Positions 50,188-58,440 of a DNA stretch of 64,000 nt are shown piece by piece. The notes below the pieces were generated by a model. It saw nothing but the letters and a program-made list of their open reading frames with translations. It was not told where the DNA came from and did no database searches. A program made the position numbers and the translations under genes. The first letter of the stretch is position 1. Each line of letters starts with the position of its first letter. Source of the DNA: Cupriavidus gilardii (GTDB lineage: Bacteria; Pseudomonadota; Gammaproteobacteria; Burkholderiales; Burkholderiaceae); NCBI RefSeq assembly GCF_013314895.1, contig NZ_JABTYE010000003.1, positions 186,001-250,000 of the forward strand, in the 5' to 3' direction.

Positions 50188-51090
50188 ATGCGGATGGCCC
50201 GTCGCCGGCGCAATCCGATGACTATTCGAATCGGCATCTCGGGATGGCGTTACGAAGGCTGGCGTGGCGTCTTCTATCCGAAGGGACTGGCCCAGGCGCG
50301 CGAACTCGAATTCGCGGCGCGTGCCGTCGATACGATCGAAATCAATGGCTCTCACTATTCGCTGCAGACCATCGGCAGCTATCGGGCCTGGTATGAGGCC
50401 ACGCCGCCCGGCTTTGTCTTCAGCGTCAAGGGGCCGCGCTATCTGACCCACATGCTGCGCTTCCGCGATGAAAAGGCGCGGCCCGCGATCGCGAATTTCT
50501 TTGCCTCAGGCGTGCTGGCGCTGCAGGAAAAGCTGGGGCCGTTCCTGTGGCAATTCCCGCCGAATTTCAGCTTCAAGCCCGAACGGCTGGAACGCTTCCT
50601 GGCGTTGCTGCCCCGTACCACCGACGAGGCCCGGGAGTTGGCCAGCCAGCATGACGGCCGCGTCAAGCAGCCGTGGTTCGAGGCGACGCGCAATCGTCGT
50701 CTGCGCCACGCCATCGAGATCCGTCACGCCAGCTTCTGCACGCCCGAATTCCCTGCGCTGCTGCGCAAGCATCGTGTCGCGCTGGTGGTCTCCGATGCGG
50801 TGGCCGACTGGCCCTACGTCGAGGACGTGACCGCGGATTTCGTCTATCTGCGGCTGCACGGCACGGAGACCTTGTACGGTGGTGCGTATTCGGACCCCGC
50901 GCTCGATCGCTGGGCCGAGCGTCTGACCGCATGGGGTGCCGGCGGAGAGCCGGACGACGCCAGGCGGATCTCGCCGATCCAGGCACGCAAGGCGGCGCGA
51001 CGCGATGTCTATTGCTACTTTGATAACGATCAGAAGGTCAAGGCGCCATTCGATGCGCAGCGGCTGATCGACCGGATATCACAGGGCTGA
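50188..51090 (+). CDS. DUF72 domain-containing protein
   Basis: A 300-residue TIM-barrel-like protein of the YecE/DUF72 family: IRIGISGWRYEGWRGVFYPKGLAQARELEFAARAVDTIEINGSHYSLQTIGSYRAWYEATPPGFVFSVKGPRYLTH, and later VYLRLHGTETLYGGAYSD and DVYCYFDND. Conserved acidic and His residues suggest an enzyme, possibly a nuclease-like TIM barrel, but no function is proven. The start may be 50188 or the ATG at 50218 (MTIRIG), where homology begins. It converges with the exported lyase-like gene. Confidence 0.93.
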   Translation: MRMARRRRNPMTIRIGISGWRYEGWRGVFYPKGLAQARELEFAARAVDTIEINGSHYSLQTIGSYRAWYEATPPGFVFSVKGPRYLTHMLRFRDEKARPAIANFFASGVLALQEKLGPFLWQFPPNFSFKPERLERFLALLPRTTDEARELASQHDGRVKQPWFEATRNRRLRHAIEIRHASFCTPEFPALLRKHRVALVVSDAVADWPYVEDVTADFVYLRLHGTETLYGGAYSDPALDRWAERLTAWGAGGEPDDARRISPIQARKAARRDVYCYFDNDQKVKAPFDAQRLIDRISQG

Positions 51091-51124
51091 CATCGCGCCG
51101 CGGGCTTTTCAGTTGCCGGCCTTG

Positions 51125-52627
51125 TCAGTTACCGGATTTCGCCAGCTTGCTGAAATCCCGATCCAGCCGCGCCAGCGAGGCATCGATCCGGCCACGCTTT
51201 TCCTTGATCCAGGCGTCCTGCTGCGCGAGCGTCTGTTTTGCCGCCTTCAACATCCGCTCCATCTCGGCAGGCTGCGGACCGCCAACGGTGGCGCGATGAC
51301 GGACGATCGCCACCGGATCGAGGGTCGCGCGGAATTCCGCTTCGCTCATCGGCAATTGCGCCGGCCCCTGGCCCTTGACCGCCTCCGCATAGATGCGCTG
51401 CGCCTGCGCATACGGAAATTCGCTGGGCCGGATATTGTTTGCTTTCGCGTAATCGACGATTTCCGATGCGAAATGATGGCCCACGCGGAACGGCAGCTTG
51501 TATTTGCGCATCAGCACATCGGCCAGCTCCTGCGAAGCGGTCCAGTCGCTGTTCAGTTCCTCCAGCGCGCGCTCGGGGCTGATCACCAGCGCGTTGAGGA
51601 TCTTGTCCCAGCCTTGCAGCACGCGGATCGCGCTCTGCACCATTTCGCTGTTGGGCTTGACCTCCTTGGCGTCGCCCATTCCGGGCGTGATGTTGTGCGC
51701 CTGAATCACCGGTCCCATCGCCAGCGTGACCGCGGTCGAGGCGTGCCGGCGCGTCGTGTTCAGCAGGCCGGGATTGCGCTTCTGCGGCATCGCGCTGGAG
51801 ACATAGGTATTGCTGCCGCCTTCCTGCAGCAGCATCCACGGACGCGACTGTGCATACTGCGTCATCACGTCTTCGATGAAATTGCCCGCGTGCAGCGCAA
51901 TGCCGGTCACGATCGCGCCAACCTCGACGGGCTGCTCGGTCGAGGAAATCTGCGCGGCATCGTAGGCGTTGTCGACGATCGCGGAGAAGCCGAGATAGTC
52001 CGCCATCCGCGCGCGATTCAGCGGCCAGCTGGTGCCGTTCAATACCGTGGTCCCCATCGGCGAGCGGTCGATGCGAGCATAGGCCTCGCGAATTCGCTGG
52101 GCGTCGCGCTCGAGGCCCGCGGCATGGCCGAGCAGATAGTGGCCAAGGCTGTTCGGCTGCGCCGCCACGCCATTGGTGTAATTCGGCACGATGGTATTGG
52201 CATGCTTTTCCGCCAGCGACACCAGCGAACGGCTGGTCTTGTTCAACTGATCGGCCAGGCTCAGCAGATTGTCCCGCAGGATCGCGGCCCGGTAGGTTGC
52301 GTGCATGTCCTGGCTGGATCGTCCCGCATGCAGCAATGTCACCTCGACGCCGGCTGCCTGAATCAGCAACGGCTCGAAGGTGATCACCGTGGAAGGTCGC
52401 TTGCCACCCGGTCGATTGCCGTCTTCCAGCACCTTGGCGATGCCCGACGCGATGCGCGGGGCGAGCGCCTTGTCCAATAGCCCTTCATCCGTGTTGATAA
52501 CGGTCGTGGCCTTGTTGATTTCGCCGAGCCAATAGAACTCGTCGCGGTTCACTGCGGATTGCGCAAAGGCGGGAACAGCATGGGCGGAAATCGCCAGGGC
52601 AAGAATGCCAATTCGGGTTTTCAACAC
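51125..52627 (-). CDS. Exported argininosuccinate lyase-like protein (fumarase/aspartase superfamily)
   Basis: A 500-residue protein with a signal peptide (LALAISAHAVPAFA, cleavage near residue 22) followed by the three conserved regions of the superfamily: AGRSSQDMHAT (residues 101-111; ArgH has GRSRNDQ), YTNGVAAQPNSLGHYLLGH (150-168), and SSAMPQKRNP (277-286), the catalytic serine loop. The fold is therefore that of argininosuccinate lyase, but export to the periplasm is not expected of an arginine-biosynthesis enzyme. It should catalyse a beta-elimination on an extracellular metabolite, or bind one. It is divergent from an AraC gene 160 bp away that may regulate it. Confidence 0.88.
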   Translation of the reverse strand: MLKTRIGILALAISAHAVPAFAQSAVNRDEFYWLGEINKATTVINTDEGLLDKALAPRIASGIAKVLEDGNRPGGKRPSTVITFEPLLIQAAGVEVTLLHAGRSSQDMHATYRAAILRDNLLSLADQLNKTSRSLVSLAEKHANTIVPNYTNGVAAQPNSLGHYLLGHAAGLERDAQRIREAYARIDRSPMGTTVLNGTSWPLNRARMADYLGFSAIVDNAYDAAQISSTEQPVEVGAIVTGIALHAGNFIEDVMTQYAQSRPWMLLQEGGSNTYVSSAMPQKRNPGLLNTTRRHASTAVTLAMGPVIQAHNITPGMGDAKEVKPNSEMVQSAIRVLQGWDKILNALVISPERALEELNSDWTASQELADVLMRKYKLPFRVGHHFASEIVDYAKANNIRPSEFPYAQAQRIYAEAVKGQGPAQLPMSEAEFRATLDPVAIVRHRATVGGPQPAEMERMLKAAKQTLAQQDAWIKEKRGRIDASLARLDRDFSKLAKSGN

Positions 52628-52787
52628 GGGGGATTCGCTTGTCTCGTTATTCGGTTATTGTTCGGCGACGCGGCGCAGGACGCGCCCCGGGATTACAGCG
52701 GATTGCGGGAGCAGGCGCAAGGCTATACATTCTGCAGACAATGACACGCTTTGATACGCTTCATTCCCGCAACGGCCCTGCTCGATC

Positions 52788-53612
52788 ATGACAAGACGTC
52801 GTGGTGAACGCCCCGATTGGGTGCATCGCGCCGAGCCGTCGCAAGGCGTCGAGCGTATCGAGGCCTTCTTCGCCGGCAACGCCTATGCAATGCATCGGCA
52901 CGATACCTATGCCATCGGCCGTACGCTCGCCGGCGTGCAGTGCTTCCAGTATCGGCGCAGCCTGCGCGCCAGCCTGCCCGGCAAAACCATCGTGCTGCAT
53001 CCTGACGAGCCGCACGATGGTCAGGCCGGCACCGATGAAGGCTTTCACTACCGAATGCTCTATGTCGAGCCGGCGGTATTCCAGGCGGTGCTCGGCGGCA
53101 AGGCGCTGCCGTTCATCGAAGGCGGCATCACCGACGATCCGCGTCTGTTTGCGGCCGCCCAGGCGCTGCTACAGCAGCCCGGTACCCGGCTGGATCCGCT
53201 GGAACAGGACGACGGCATGGTGGAGCTTGCCCTCGCGCTCGACGCCGCGTCGGGGGCAAGACCGCTGCGGCCCTCCTGCGACTTCCGGGCGGCCCAGCTG
53301 GCGCGCGATTATCTACATGCCGCGTCGCATCGCACCGTCACGCTGGAGGAGCTGGCGGCCGCCTGCGGGCGCGACCGCTGGAGCCTGTCGCGCGACTTCC
53401 GCACGTTCTACGGCACCAGTCCCTACCACTACCTGACGATGCGGCGCCTGGAGGCGGCCCGCCGGCTGATGCAGAACGGCGTTGGGCTGGCGGAATGCGC
53501 GACCGCTGCCGGTTTTGCGGATCAGAGCCATATGACGCGGCACTTCACCAAGGCGTACGGGATTCCTCCTGCCAGGTGGCTGCGCATGGTGCGGACCGCC
53601 AACGGCCGCTGA
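52788..53612 (+). CDS. AraC family regulator
   Basis: A 274-residue regulator with a cupin-like sensor (YAMHRHDTYAIGRTLAGVQCFQYRRSLRASLPGKTIVLHPDEPHDG) and a C-terminal AraC DNA-binding domain (about residues 165-270: RTVTLEELAAACGRDRWSLSRDFRTFYGTSPYHYLTMRRLEAARRLM; ECATAAGFADQSHMTRHFTKAYGIPPARWL). It is divergent from the exported lyase-like gene and 78 bp upstream of a cupin gene in the same direction. Either may be its target. Confidence 0.91.
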   Translation: MTRRRGERPDWVHRAEPSQGVERIEAFFAGNAYAMHRHDTYAIGRTLAGVQCFQYRRSLRASLPGKTIVLHPDEPHDGQAGTDEGFHYRMLYVEPAVFQAVLGGKALPFIEGGITDDPRLFAAAQALLQQPGTRLDPLEQDDGMVELALALDAASGARPLRPSCDFRAAQLARDYLHAASHRTVTLEELAAACGRDRWSLSRDFRTFYGTSPYHYLTMRRLEAARRLMQNGVGLAECATAAGFADQSHMTRHFTKAYGIPPARWLRMVRTANGR

Positions 53613-53690
53613 ATCGGCTCGCACAATCGTTCAAGACGGCGCGCCTGCGTCGGCATACGCTGCCCTCTCCAGCATCCATGGAGAGACCAC

Positions 53691-54092
53691 ATGCAAGCCA
53701 CCAGACAAGCGGCCCCCGCCTCGCGCGGCCAGGGCGTCGCCATCGATTTGATAGCGAAGATCGGCCGGATCGAGGACCACTGGCAGCCCCGTGTCGTTGC
53801 CGAAATGAATGACTACCAGTTCAAGGTCGTCAAGCTCAAAGGCGATTTCATCTGGCATACGCACGCCGATACCGACGAGACCTTCATCGTGCTCGACGGC
53901 GAATTGCGGATCGACCTTCGCGATGGCGCCATCGTGCTGCGAGCCGGCCAAATGGCGGTCGTGCCCAAGGGCGTCGAACACAAGCCCTTTGCGGCCGAAG
54001 AAGTCAAATTGCTGCTGATCGAGCCGCGCGGGGTACCCAATACCGGCGAACAAGGCGGCGAGCGCACCGTGCAGAACGATATCTGGATCTGA
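53691..54092 (+). CDS. Cupin domain protein
   Basis: A 133-residue single-domain cupin. Motif 1 supplies metal ligands His56, His58 and Glu63 ([11 protein letters not shown]) and motif 2 gives His97 (VPKGVEHKP). The domain is a small cytoplasmic beta barrel often found as a mannose-6-phosphate-isomerase-like stress protein. The Rrf2-TrxR-like pair starts 61 bp downstream. Function unassigned. Confidence 0.92.
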   Translation: MQATRQAAPASRGQGVAIDLIAKIGRIEDHWQPRVVAEMNDYQFKVVKLKGDFIWHTHADTDETFIVLDGELRIDLRDGAIVLRAGQMAVVPKGVEHKPFAAEEVKLLLIEPRGVPNTGEQGGERTVQNDIWI

Positions 54093-54117
54093 TTGGCCGC
54101 CATCGCGGCGGGCCGCC

Positions 54118-54159
54118 TTGACATTCGGCGTTTCATGTAACATCATAAGTTCCATGAAA
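54118..54159 (+). promoter_or_regulatory. Promoter and operator overlapping the rrf2 start codon
   Basis: TTGACA (54118-54123) is followed 17 bp later by CATCAT (54141-54146), placing the transcript start at or next to the ATG at 54154. An inverted repeat TTTCATGTAAC (54131) / GTTCCATGAAA (54149), 10 of 11 pairs, spans the -10 region and the start codon itself. No ribosome site precedes the ATG. This suggests an autoregulated, possibly leaderless transcript. Confidence 0.6.
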
Positions 54160-54618
54160 CGCGATAGCAGACTGTCGGGCGTGCTCCACGTCCTGTTGCA
54201 TATGGCCGAGCACGATGGCCCGGTCACCTCCGAGGTCCTCGCCAAGGCGATGGAGACGAACCCCGTAGTCATCCGCCGCGTCATGGCGGGACTGCGCGAT
54301 CAAGGCTACGTCCGCTCGGAAAAGGGACATGGCGGCGGCTGGACGCTCGCCTGCGACCTGTCCAGGATCACGCTGCGCGACGTCTACACCGCGCTGGGCT
54401 GCCCCTCGCTGCTTGCCATCGGCAACCGCACGGAATCGCCCGGTTGCCTGGTCGAGCAGGCCGTCAACGCCGCGCTCGATCAGGCCTTCGACGACGCGGA
54501 AGCGCTATTGCTGGCGCGCCTGGGCGAGGTCACGCTCGCCATGCTGAGCGCCGATTTCCACAAACGAATGGTCGCCCGCGGCGGCCGCCATGACCTGGAG
54601 CACGTCCATGCGCTATGA
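54154..54618 (+). CDS. Rrf2 family transcriptional regulator
   Basis: A 154-residue regulator: [79 protein letters not shown] is the Rrf2 winged helix. Cysteines occur at CDL, GCPS and GCLV, but the three-Cys Fe-S cluster spacing of IscR or NsrR is not evident, placing it nearer the YwnA-like group. It overlaps the next gene by 11 bp, a common arrangement with a thioredoxin-reductase-like enzyme. The start at 54154 is inside an operator-like inverted repeat, arguing for self-repression. Confidence 0.9.
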   Translation: MKRDSRLSGVLHVLLHMAEHDGPVTSEVLAKAMETNPVVIRRVMAGLRDQGYVRSEKGHGGGWTLACDLSRITLRDVYTALGCPSLLAIGNRTESPGCLVEQAVNAALDQAFDDAEALLLARLGEVTLAMLSADFHKRMVARGGRHDLEHVHAL

Positions 54619-55510
54619 CGCCATCGTGATTGGCGGAAGCTTCGCCGGCCTGTCGGCAGCAACGTATATCGCACGAGCAAGGCGGTCGGTCTGCATCATC
54701 GACGCGGGCGCCCCGCGCAATCGCTTTGCCACGCATTCGCACGGCTTCCTGGCGCAGGACGGCAGCAATCCCGCCGCCATGCTCGCGACCGCGCGACAGC
54801 AGGTCGCAACGTATCCGACGACGACGTTCATGGAAGGCAAGGCCATCAGCGCGACCGGAGATTTGGGCGCCTTCACAGTGAGACTGGAGAGCGCAGAAGT
54901 GGTGGAGGGCGCCAGGCTGGTGCTGGCGTACGGCATCTCGGACGAGCTGCCTGACCTGCCAGGACTGAAGGAACGCTGGGGCAAGTCCGTGCTGCACTGC
55001 CCGTACTGCCATGGTTTCGAATTCAGCGATCAACGCCTGGGCGTGCTGAACATGTCGCCGATGTCGGTCCATCAGGCCATGCTGATTGCCGAGTGGGGAC
55101 CGACCACGCTGTATCTGAATGGTGAAGCCGACGCAGATGAAACCGCGCTCGCGGCGTTGGAACAGCGTGGCGTGAAGATCGAACGAGCAACGATCAAGGC
55201 GTTGCATGGCGAAGGCGCAGCGCTGTCGGCAATCGTGTTTTCGGACGGCCGCACGAAGGAAATCGATGCGCTCTTTATCGGGCCACGTAACCACTTGAAC
55301 AGCGACATTGCCCAACAGCTCGGTTGCGCGCTGGAACACACGCCTTTCGGATCGGTCATCCGGACCGACGAGTTGAAGATGACCAATGTGGAAGGCGTCT
55401 ATGCCGCGGGCGATATCACCCGAGGCGCCCATAGCGTAACCTGGGCCTGTTCTGATGGGGTGATGGCCGGAGTGGCCGTACATCGGTCACTGGTGTTTGG
55501 AGCGGAATGA
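54608..55510 (+). CDS. NAD(P)/FAD-dependent oxidoreductase, thioredoxin reductase-like
   Basis: A 300-residue flavoprotein with an FAD Rossmann motif ([22 protein letters not shown]), redox pair Cys131/Cys134 in HCPYCHGFE, and the C-terminal FAD contact [21 protein letters not shown]. The NAD(P) domain lacks a clear GGGDSA motif, reading instead [18 protein letters not shown], a sign of specialisation away from true thioredoxin reductase. The start at 54608 follows from the FAD motif; an ATG at 54590 is the alternative. It overlaps rrf2 and is therefore under its control, perhaps for thiol or electrophile stress. Confidence 0.92.
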   Translation: MRYDAIVIGGSFAGLSAATYIARARRSVCIIDAGAPRNRFATHSHGFLAQDGSNPAAMLATARQQVATYPTTTFMEGKAISATGDLGAFTVRLESAEVVEGARLVLAYGISDELPDLPGLKERWGKSVLHCPYCHGFEFSDQRLGVLNMSPMSVHQAMLIAEWGPTTLYLNGEADADETALAALEQRGVKIERATIKALHGEGAALSAIVFSDGRTKEIDALFIGPRNHLNSDIAQQLGCALEHTPFGSVIRTDELKMTNVEGVYAAGDITRGAHSVTWACSDGVMAGVAVHRSLVFGAE

Positions 55511-55665
55511 GCGGAGCCAGATTCGGATGGCGGTCTGCAAATCGGAGCGTACATTGGGTCGTCCGCCTCGCGGGTTGCAACCCCTCGAAAGCATGGCCCA
55601 ATACGGCTAAAGTGAGCCAACGAGCTGCCGATACTATCGATTCCACTATATCTCGCGAGGGATCG

Positions 55666-56289
55666 ATGTTTCGTATTGCCATACCCCTGCTCTTTGCCGC
55701 GCTGCTCGCCGGCTGCAACACCACGCTGCAGATCAAGAAGCCCGATGCCACCACCGGCATGTACGCAACCTCCACCACACTGAAGCCCGAAGAGGTGCGC
55801 GTGGAGGAAAAGTTCGACCCGGCCTACAGGAAGATGTTGTACCTGAAGATCAACGCCGAAACCCCCAATCCGCGCTTTCAGGAGTTCTTTGAATCCGCCT
55901 TCAAAGACATGCGGACCTTCGACAAGGTCGTTACCAAGAGCGACCTGGAAAAGATCATCATAGAGCGCGATCTGGGCAGCAAGGTGCCAAGCGTGTCCGA
56001 TCTGGTGGGCCTGAACAGTCTCAGCAAGGAAATTGGTCCCTTCCTGATCGTCGAGCCGAATGCCATCTTCAAGGGCGGCTACCGCTTCGACGGCACGCTC
56101 AAGGCCATTGACGCCAGGACCGGGAAAACGGTGCTACAGATCGAAAATTCGGCCCTCAATATGGCTGGCCTGGACGATCCGCTGTTCCACCCGATGCTGA
56201 ACGGCTTCATTAACTGGACGCGCAACCGGCCGGTGTCGGGCAAGGCGCCTGAAACCGCTCAGAGCACCGGCCCAGTGGCAACACGCTGA
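55666..56289 (+). CDS. Putative lipoprotein
   Basis: A 207-residue protein with a lipoprotein signal peptide (IAIPLLFAALLAGC, lipidated Cys17). The mature part is mixed alpha/beta and reads like the CsgG/curli-secretion-type or LpoB-like periplasmic lipoproteins (YLKINAETPNPRFQEFFESAFKDMRTFDKVVTKSDLEKIIIERDL; IDARTGKTVLQIEN), but I do not assign a family. GAGGGA lies 6 nt before the ATG. Sited alone between the TrxR-like gene and a small leftward gene. Confidence 0.85.
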   Translation: MFRIAIPLLFAALLAGCNTTLQIKKPDATTGMYATSTTLKPEEVRVEEKFDPAYRKMLYLKINAETPNPRFQEFFESAFKDMRTFDKVVTKSDLEKIIIERDLGSKVPSVSDLVGLNSLSKEIGPFLIVEPNAIFKGGYRFDGTLKAIDARTGKTVLQIENSALNMAGLDDPLFHPMLNGFINWTRNRPVSGKAPETAQSTGPVATR

Positions 56290-56407
56290 CGATGTGGGCG
56301 CTGCTTTGGCCATAGGTTGTTGGCGGGGTCATTCTCGAGGCGCACAGATTGCGGAACCGTTCCACACGCACGACGACATGGGCGTCGCGGCGTCGTGGCG
56401 GTGCCCT

Positions 56408-56602
56408 TCAGTCTTGACCCTTTTCCGGCGGCACTGCCTTGCCAAGCAGCTTTCCCAGCAAACCATTGCCACTCTTGCCGGCCGCTCCGCGGCGCTCGGT
56501 CTTCGGCGCCGGGCCGCCGCGCTTGGCGCCTGCCTGCTTCATGCTGTTCGCGATCTTCAGGCCTTTGTTTTTTTCGAGGTCAGTCTTTTTCACGGGCATC
56601 AT
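56408..56602 (-). CDS. Small basic protein, 64 residues
   Basis: A short Lys/Gly-rich soluble protein (VKKTDLEKNKGLKIANSMKQAGAKRG, then a GLLGKLLGK amphipathic stretch). TTGGG lies just before two consecutive ATG codons. The N-terminal half looks helical and similar to small conserved proteins of Burkholderiales; no function is known. Its basic charge suggests nucleic-acid or membrane contact, but that is a guess. Confidence 0.7.
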   Translation of the reverse strand: MMPVKKTDLEKNKGLKIANSMKQAGAKRGGPAPKTERRGAAGKSGNGLLGKLLGKAVPPEKGQD

Positions 56603-56685
56603 CCCAATAGTAGAGAGCCGGCATTGTACGGAGAATTGCTGGCAGGAAGGCGACCGGCGACGTGTTGAAGGGCGTTGGATGCCGA

Positions 56686-56976
56686 TCAGTCGCCCAACGC
56701 CTCACAACGCCCATTGCGCGTGTACGCGCAGACCCTCACATTTCGCGTCTCCCAACAGTGAGAGACCAGGCCAAAGTCCAGGCCGCCGGATTGGCTCGGC
56801 GACCCGAGGGCTTCAAAGAGCTTTGCCTCGTCCTGCCCGACGTACGCCTCGGCATGGGCGAGCACCTGCAATATGCGTTGCTCACGCAGACGCTCCTTGT
56901 CGCGGAGATCTTTGGAAGTACTTCGGAAAAGCCACACAGCGGTACAACCGGCGATAGAAAACGTGATCACGTCCAT
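56686..56976 (-). CDS. Small protein with N-terminal hydrophobic segment
   Basis: A 96-residue frame beginning MDVITFSIAGCTAVWLFRS (a short membrane anchor or uncleaved signal) followed by a charged helix (KDLRDKERLREQRILQVLAHAEAYVG) and a Cys-containing tail. Lower local GC and sensible residue use favour it over the overlapping plus-strand frames. It could be a periplasm-facing anchored protein. No family recognised; moderate doubt that it is expressed. Confidence 0.55.
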   Translation of the reverse strand: MDVITFSIAGCTAVWLFRSTSKDLRDKERLREQRILQVLAHAEAYVGQDEAKLFEALGSPSQSGGLDFGLVSHCWETRNVRVCAYTRNGRCEALGD

Positions 56977-57048
56977 GCGTTGGCAGCTTCGAAAAAGGAA
57001 GCCATCCGCGAACTGAAGTTTGTCAGGTAGCCACCAGCTTTCAAGCCC

Positions 57049-57555
57049 CTACCCGGTCACCCAGAACGCCTCGTCATATTGCACCGTTCCTGCCGGCCAC
57101 TCGCCGTCGAAGCGCACGGCCTGGAAATATTCCTGCGGCACATCGGGCAATACAAGGTCCGCGCGGGAAACGAAGCCGAAGCGCCCGTAGTAGCCCGGTT
57201 CGCCCAGCACCACGCAGCCTCGTGCGCGCTGCCGACGCAGCGCGTCCAGTGCCGCGTTCATCAGCAGGGAGCCGACGCCCTTGCCCTGCCAGGCGGGCAG
57301 CACCGCAATCGGTCCAAGGCCGAACCAGCCCTCGCTCCCATCGGAAATCTCGACCGGAGATACCGCGACATGGCCCACCACTTGATTCCCTTCCATCGCC
57401 ACCAGCGAAATCGACAGTCGGCCTCGCTCGCGCAGCGCATTGACGATCAGCGGCTCCGTACCGCTGGCATGCGCGGCACTGCGGAATGCCTCCGACACGA
57501 CGGATGCGATCGCCGGAATATCGTTCGGTACTTCGTCACGAATCTGGACTGGCAT
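57049..57555 (-). CDS. GNAT family N-acetyltransferase (YhbS-like)
   Basis: A 168-residue acetyltransferase: IRDEVPNDIPAIASVVSEAF at the N-terminus, acetyl-CoA motif LGPIAVLPAWQGKGVGSLLMNAALDAL, and GEPGYYGRFGFVSRADLVLP, typical of YhbS-like enzymes. AGGCGG lies 5-6 nt before the ATG at 57555; a TTG five codons upstream is less likely. It is a single gene, divergent from the Sel1-type lipoprotein. Substrate unknown. Confidence 0.93.
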   Translation of the reverse strand: MPVQIRDEVPNDIPAIASVVSEAFRSAAHASGTEPLIVNALRERGRLSISLVAMEGNQVVGHVAVSPVEISDGSEGWFGLGPIAVLPAWQGKGVGSLLMNAALDALRRQRARGCVVLGEPGYYGRFGFVSRADLVLPDVPQEYFQAVRFDGEWPAGTVQYDEAFWVTG

Positions 57556-57677
57556 ATTGGCCGCCTGCAACTGGATTGTGTTGGATTGGATTGCGATGCT
57601 AGCACCGGATCACGGCCCGCGTTAAGGCATCAAGGCTCGCCGCTGATGCGTGATGCGAGCCGAAACATGGCCGCATT

Positions 57678-57693
57678 CCCCTACGCCCGTAGC
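57678..57693. promoter_or_regulatory. Second CCCCTAC-N4-GTAG site (candidate response-regulator target)
   Basis: CCCCTAC-GCCC-GTAG lies 65 bp before the Sel1 lipoprotein gene. It shares the left half and spacing, and four of seven right-half bases, with the perfect repeat upstream of the response-regulator gene at 61061. It is the only other copy I noticed in the window. Confidence 0.5.
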
Positions 57694-57756
57694 ATTGCAG
57701 GCCCCTCTGCCGATCAATACTTTTACGGCTTCATCATTTCCGCCGTTCCAATCGCG

Positions 57757-58440
57757 ATGTCAATTCCGGTGGCGCCCGAGCAAATCGTGGCAACTGCAAA
57801 ACGGCGGGCGCCGATCCGCGTGCTGGCCTGTGGTGCCGTGGCGTGGCTGACTGCTTGCGCCACGCCGGCTCCCACGGCGAACGACACCGTACACGCCTTC
57901 GACGCGCAGCCCAGCAGTGGGGCCGTGCGGGCCGATGATGATGTGAGCCTCGACGTCCAACGTTTGCGCAACGATGCCACCGATCCAAGGATCGCCGCAC
58001 TGAAAGCTGCGGCCGAAACGGAGCCGCGGGCCGCCTATGATCTCGGCCTGCGCTATTTCCGAGGGGACGGCGTGCGGCAGGACCGCAATCTGGCGCTGGC
58101 ATGGATGCGCAGAGCGGCGGAACGGGGCGATCTGCCGGCACAGAAGGCACTGGGCGGTTTCTATCTGTTCGGGCTCGAGGAGACGGGCGCCGATCCACGC
58201 GAAGCAGAGCGCTGGCTGCAGTTGGCAACCAGCCAGGGCGATCAGGAATCACGCAAGCTGCTGATCGCAGCCAAGGCCGGCAAACCGGCGCACCGGGACG
58301 AATCCAGCCGGGATGAATCGAAATGGAAGCGCGACGGACGCTCTAGCTACTACGACGACTGGTCTCGCGGTTATCCGTATCGCGGTTACTGGGATCAGGG
58401 TGCGTGGCAATGGAGTGCCTATCGCTATCGCCATCAGTGA
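57757..58440 (+). CDS. Sel1-repeat lipoprotein
   Basis: A 227-residue protein with a lipoprotein-type signal (APIRVLACGAVAWLTAC, lipidated Cys at about residue 37) and two Sel1-like repeats (PRAAYDLGLRYFRGDGVRQDRNLALAWMRRAAERGDLPAQKALGGFYLFG; PREAERWLQLATSQGD). The C-terminus is rich in Tyr, Trp, Arg and Asp (YYDDWSRGYPYRGYWDQGAWQW), perhaps a surface-interaction tail. The start at 57757 is chosen to leave the operator-like site at 57678 upstream; an ATG at 57667 is in frame. Its end overlaps the tail of the convergent kinase gene by 98 bp. Confidence 0.8.
   Translation: MSIPVAPEQIVATAKRRAPIRVLACGAVAWLTACATPAPTANDTVHAFDAQPSSGAVRADDDVSLDVQRLRNDATDPRIAALKAAAETEPRAAYDLGLRYFRGDGVRQDRNLALAWMRRAAERGDLPAQKALGGFYLFGLEETGADPREAERWLQLATSQGDQESRKLLIAAKAGKPAHRDESSRDESKWKRDGRSSYYDDWSRGYPYRGYWDQGAWQWSAYRYRHQ

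Noticed and set aside
56439..57030. Plus-strand frames overlapping the small leftward genes
   Set aside because: They lack ribosome sites and coherent hydrophobic patterns, whereas the minus-strand frames have better starts and composition.
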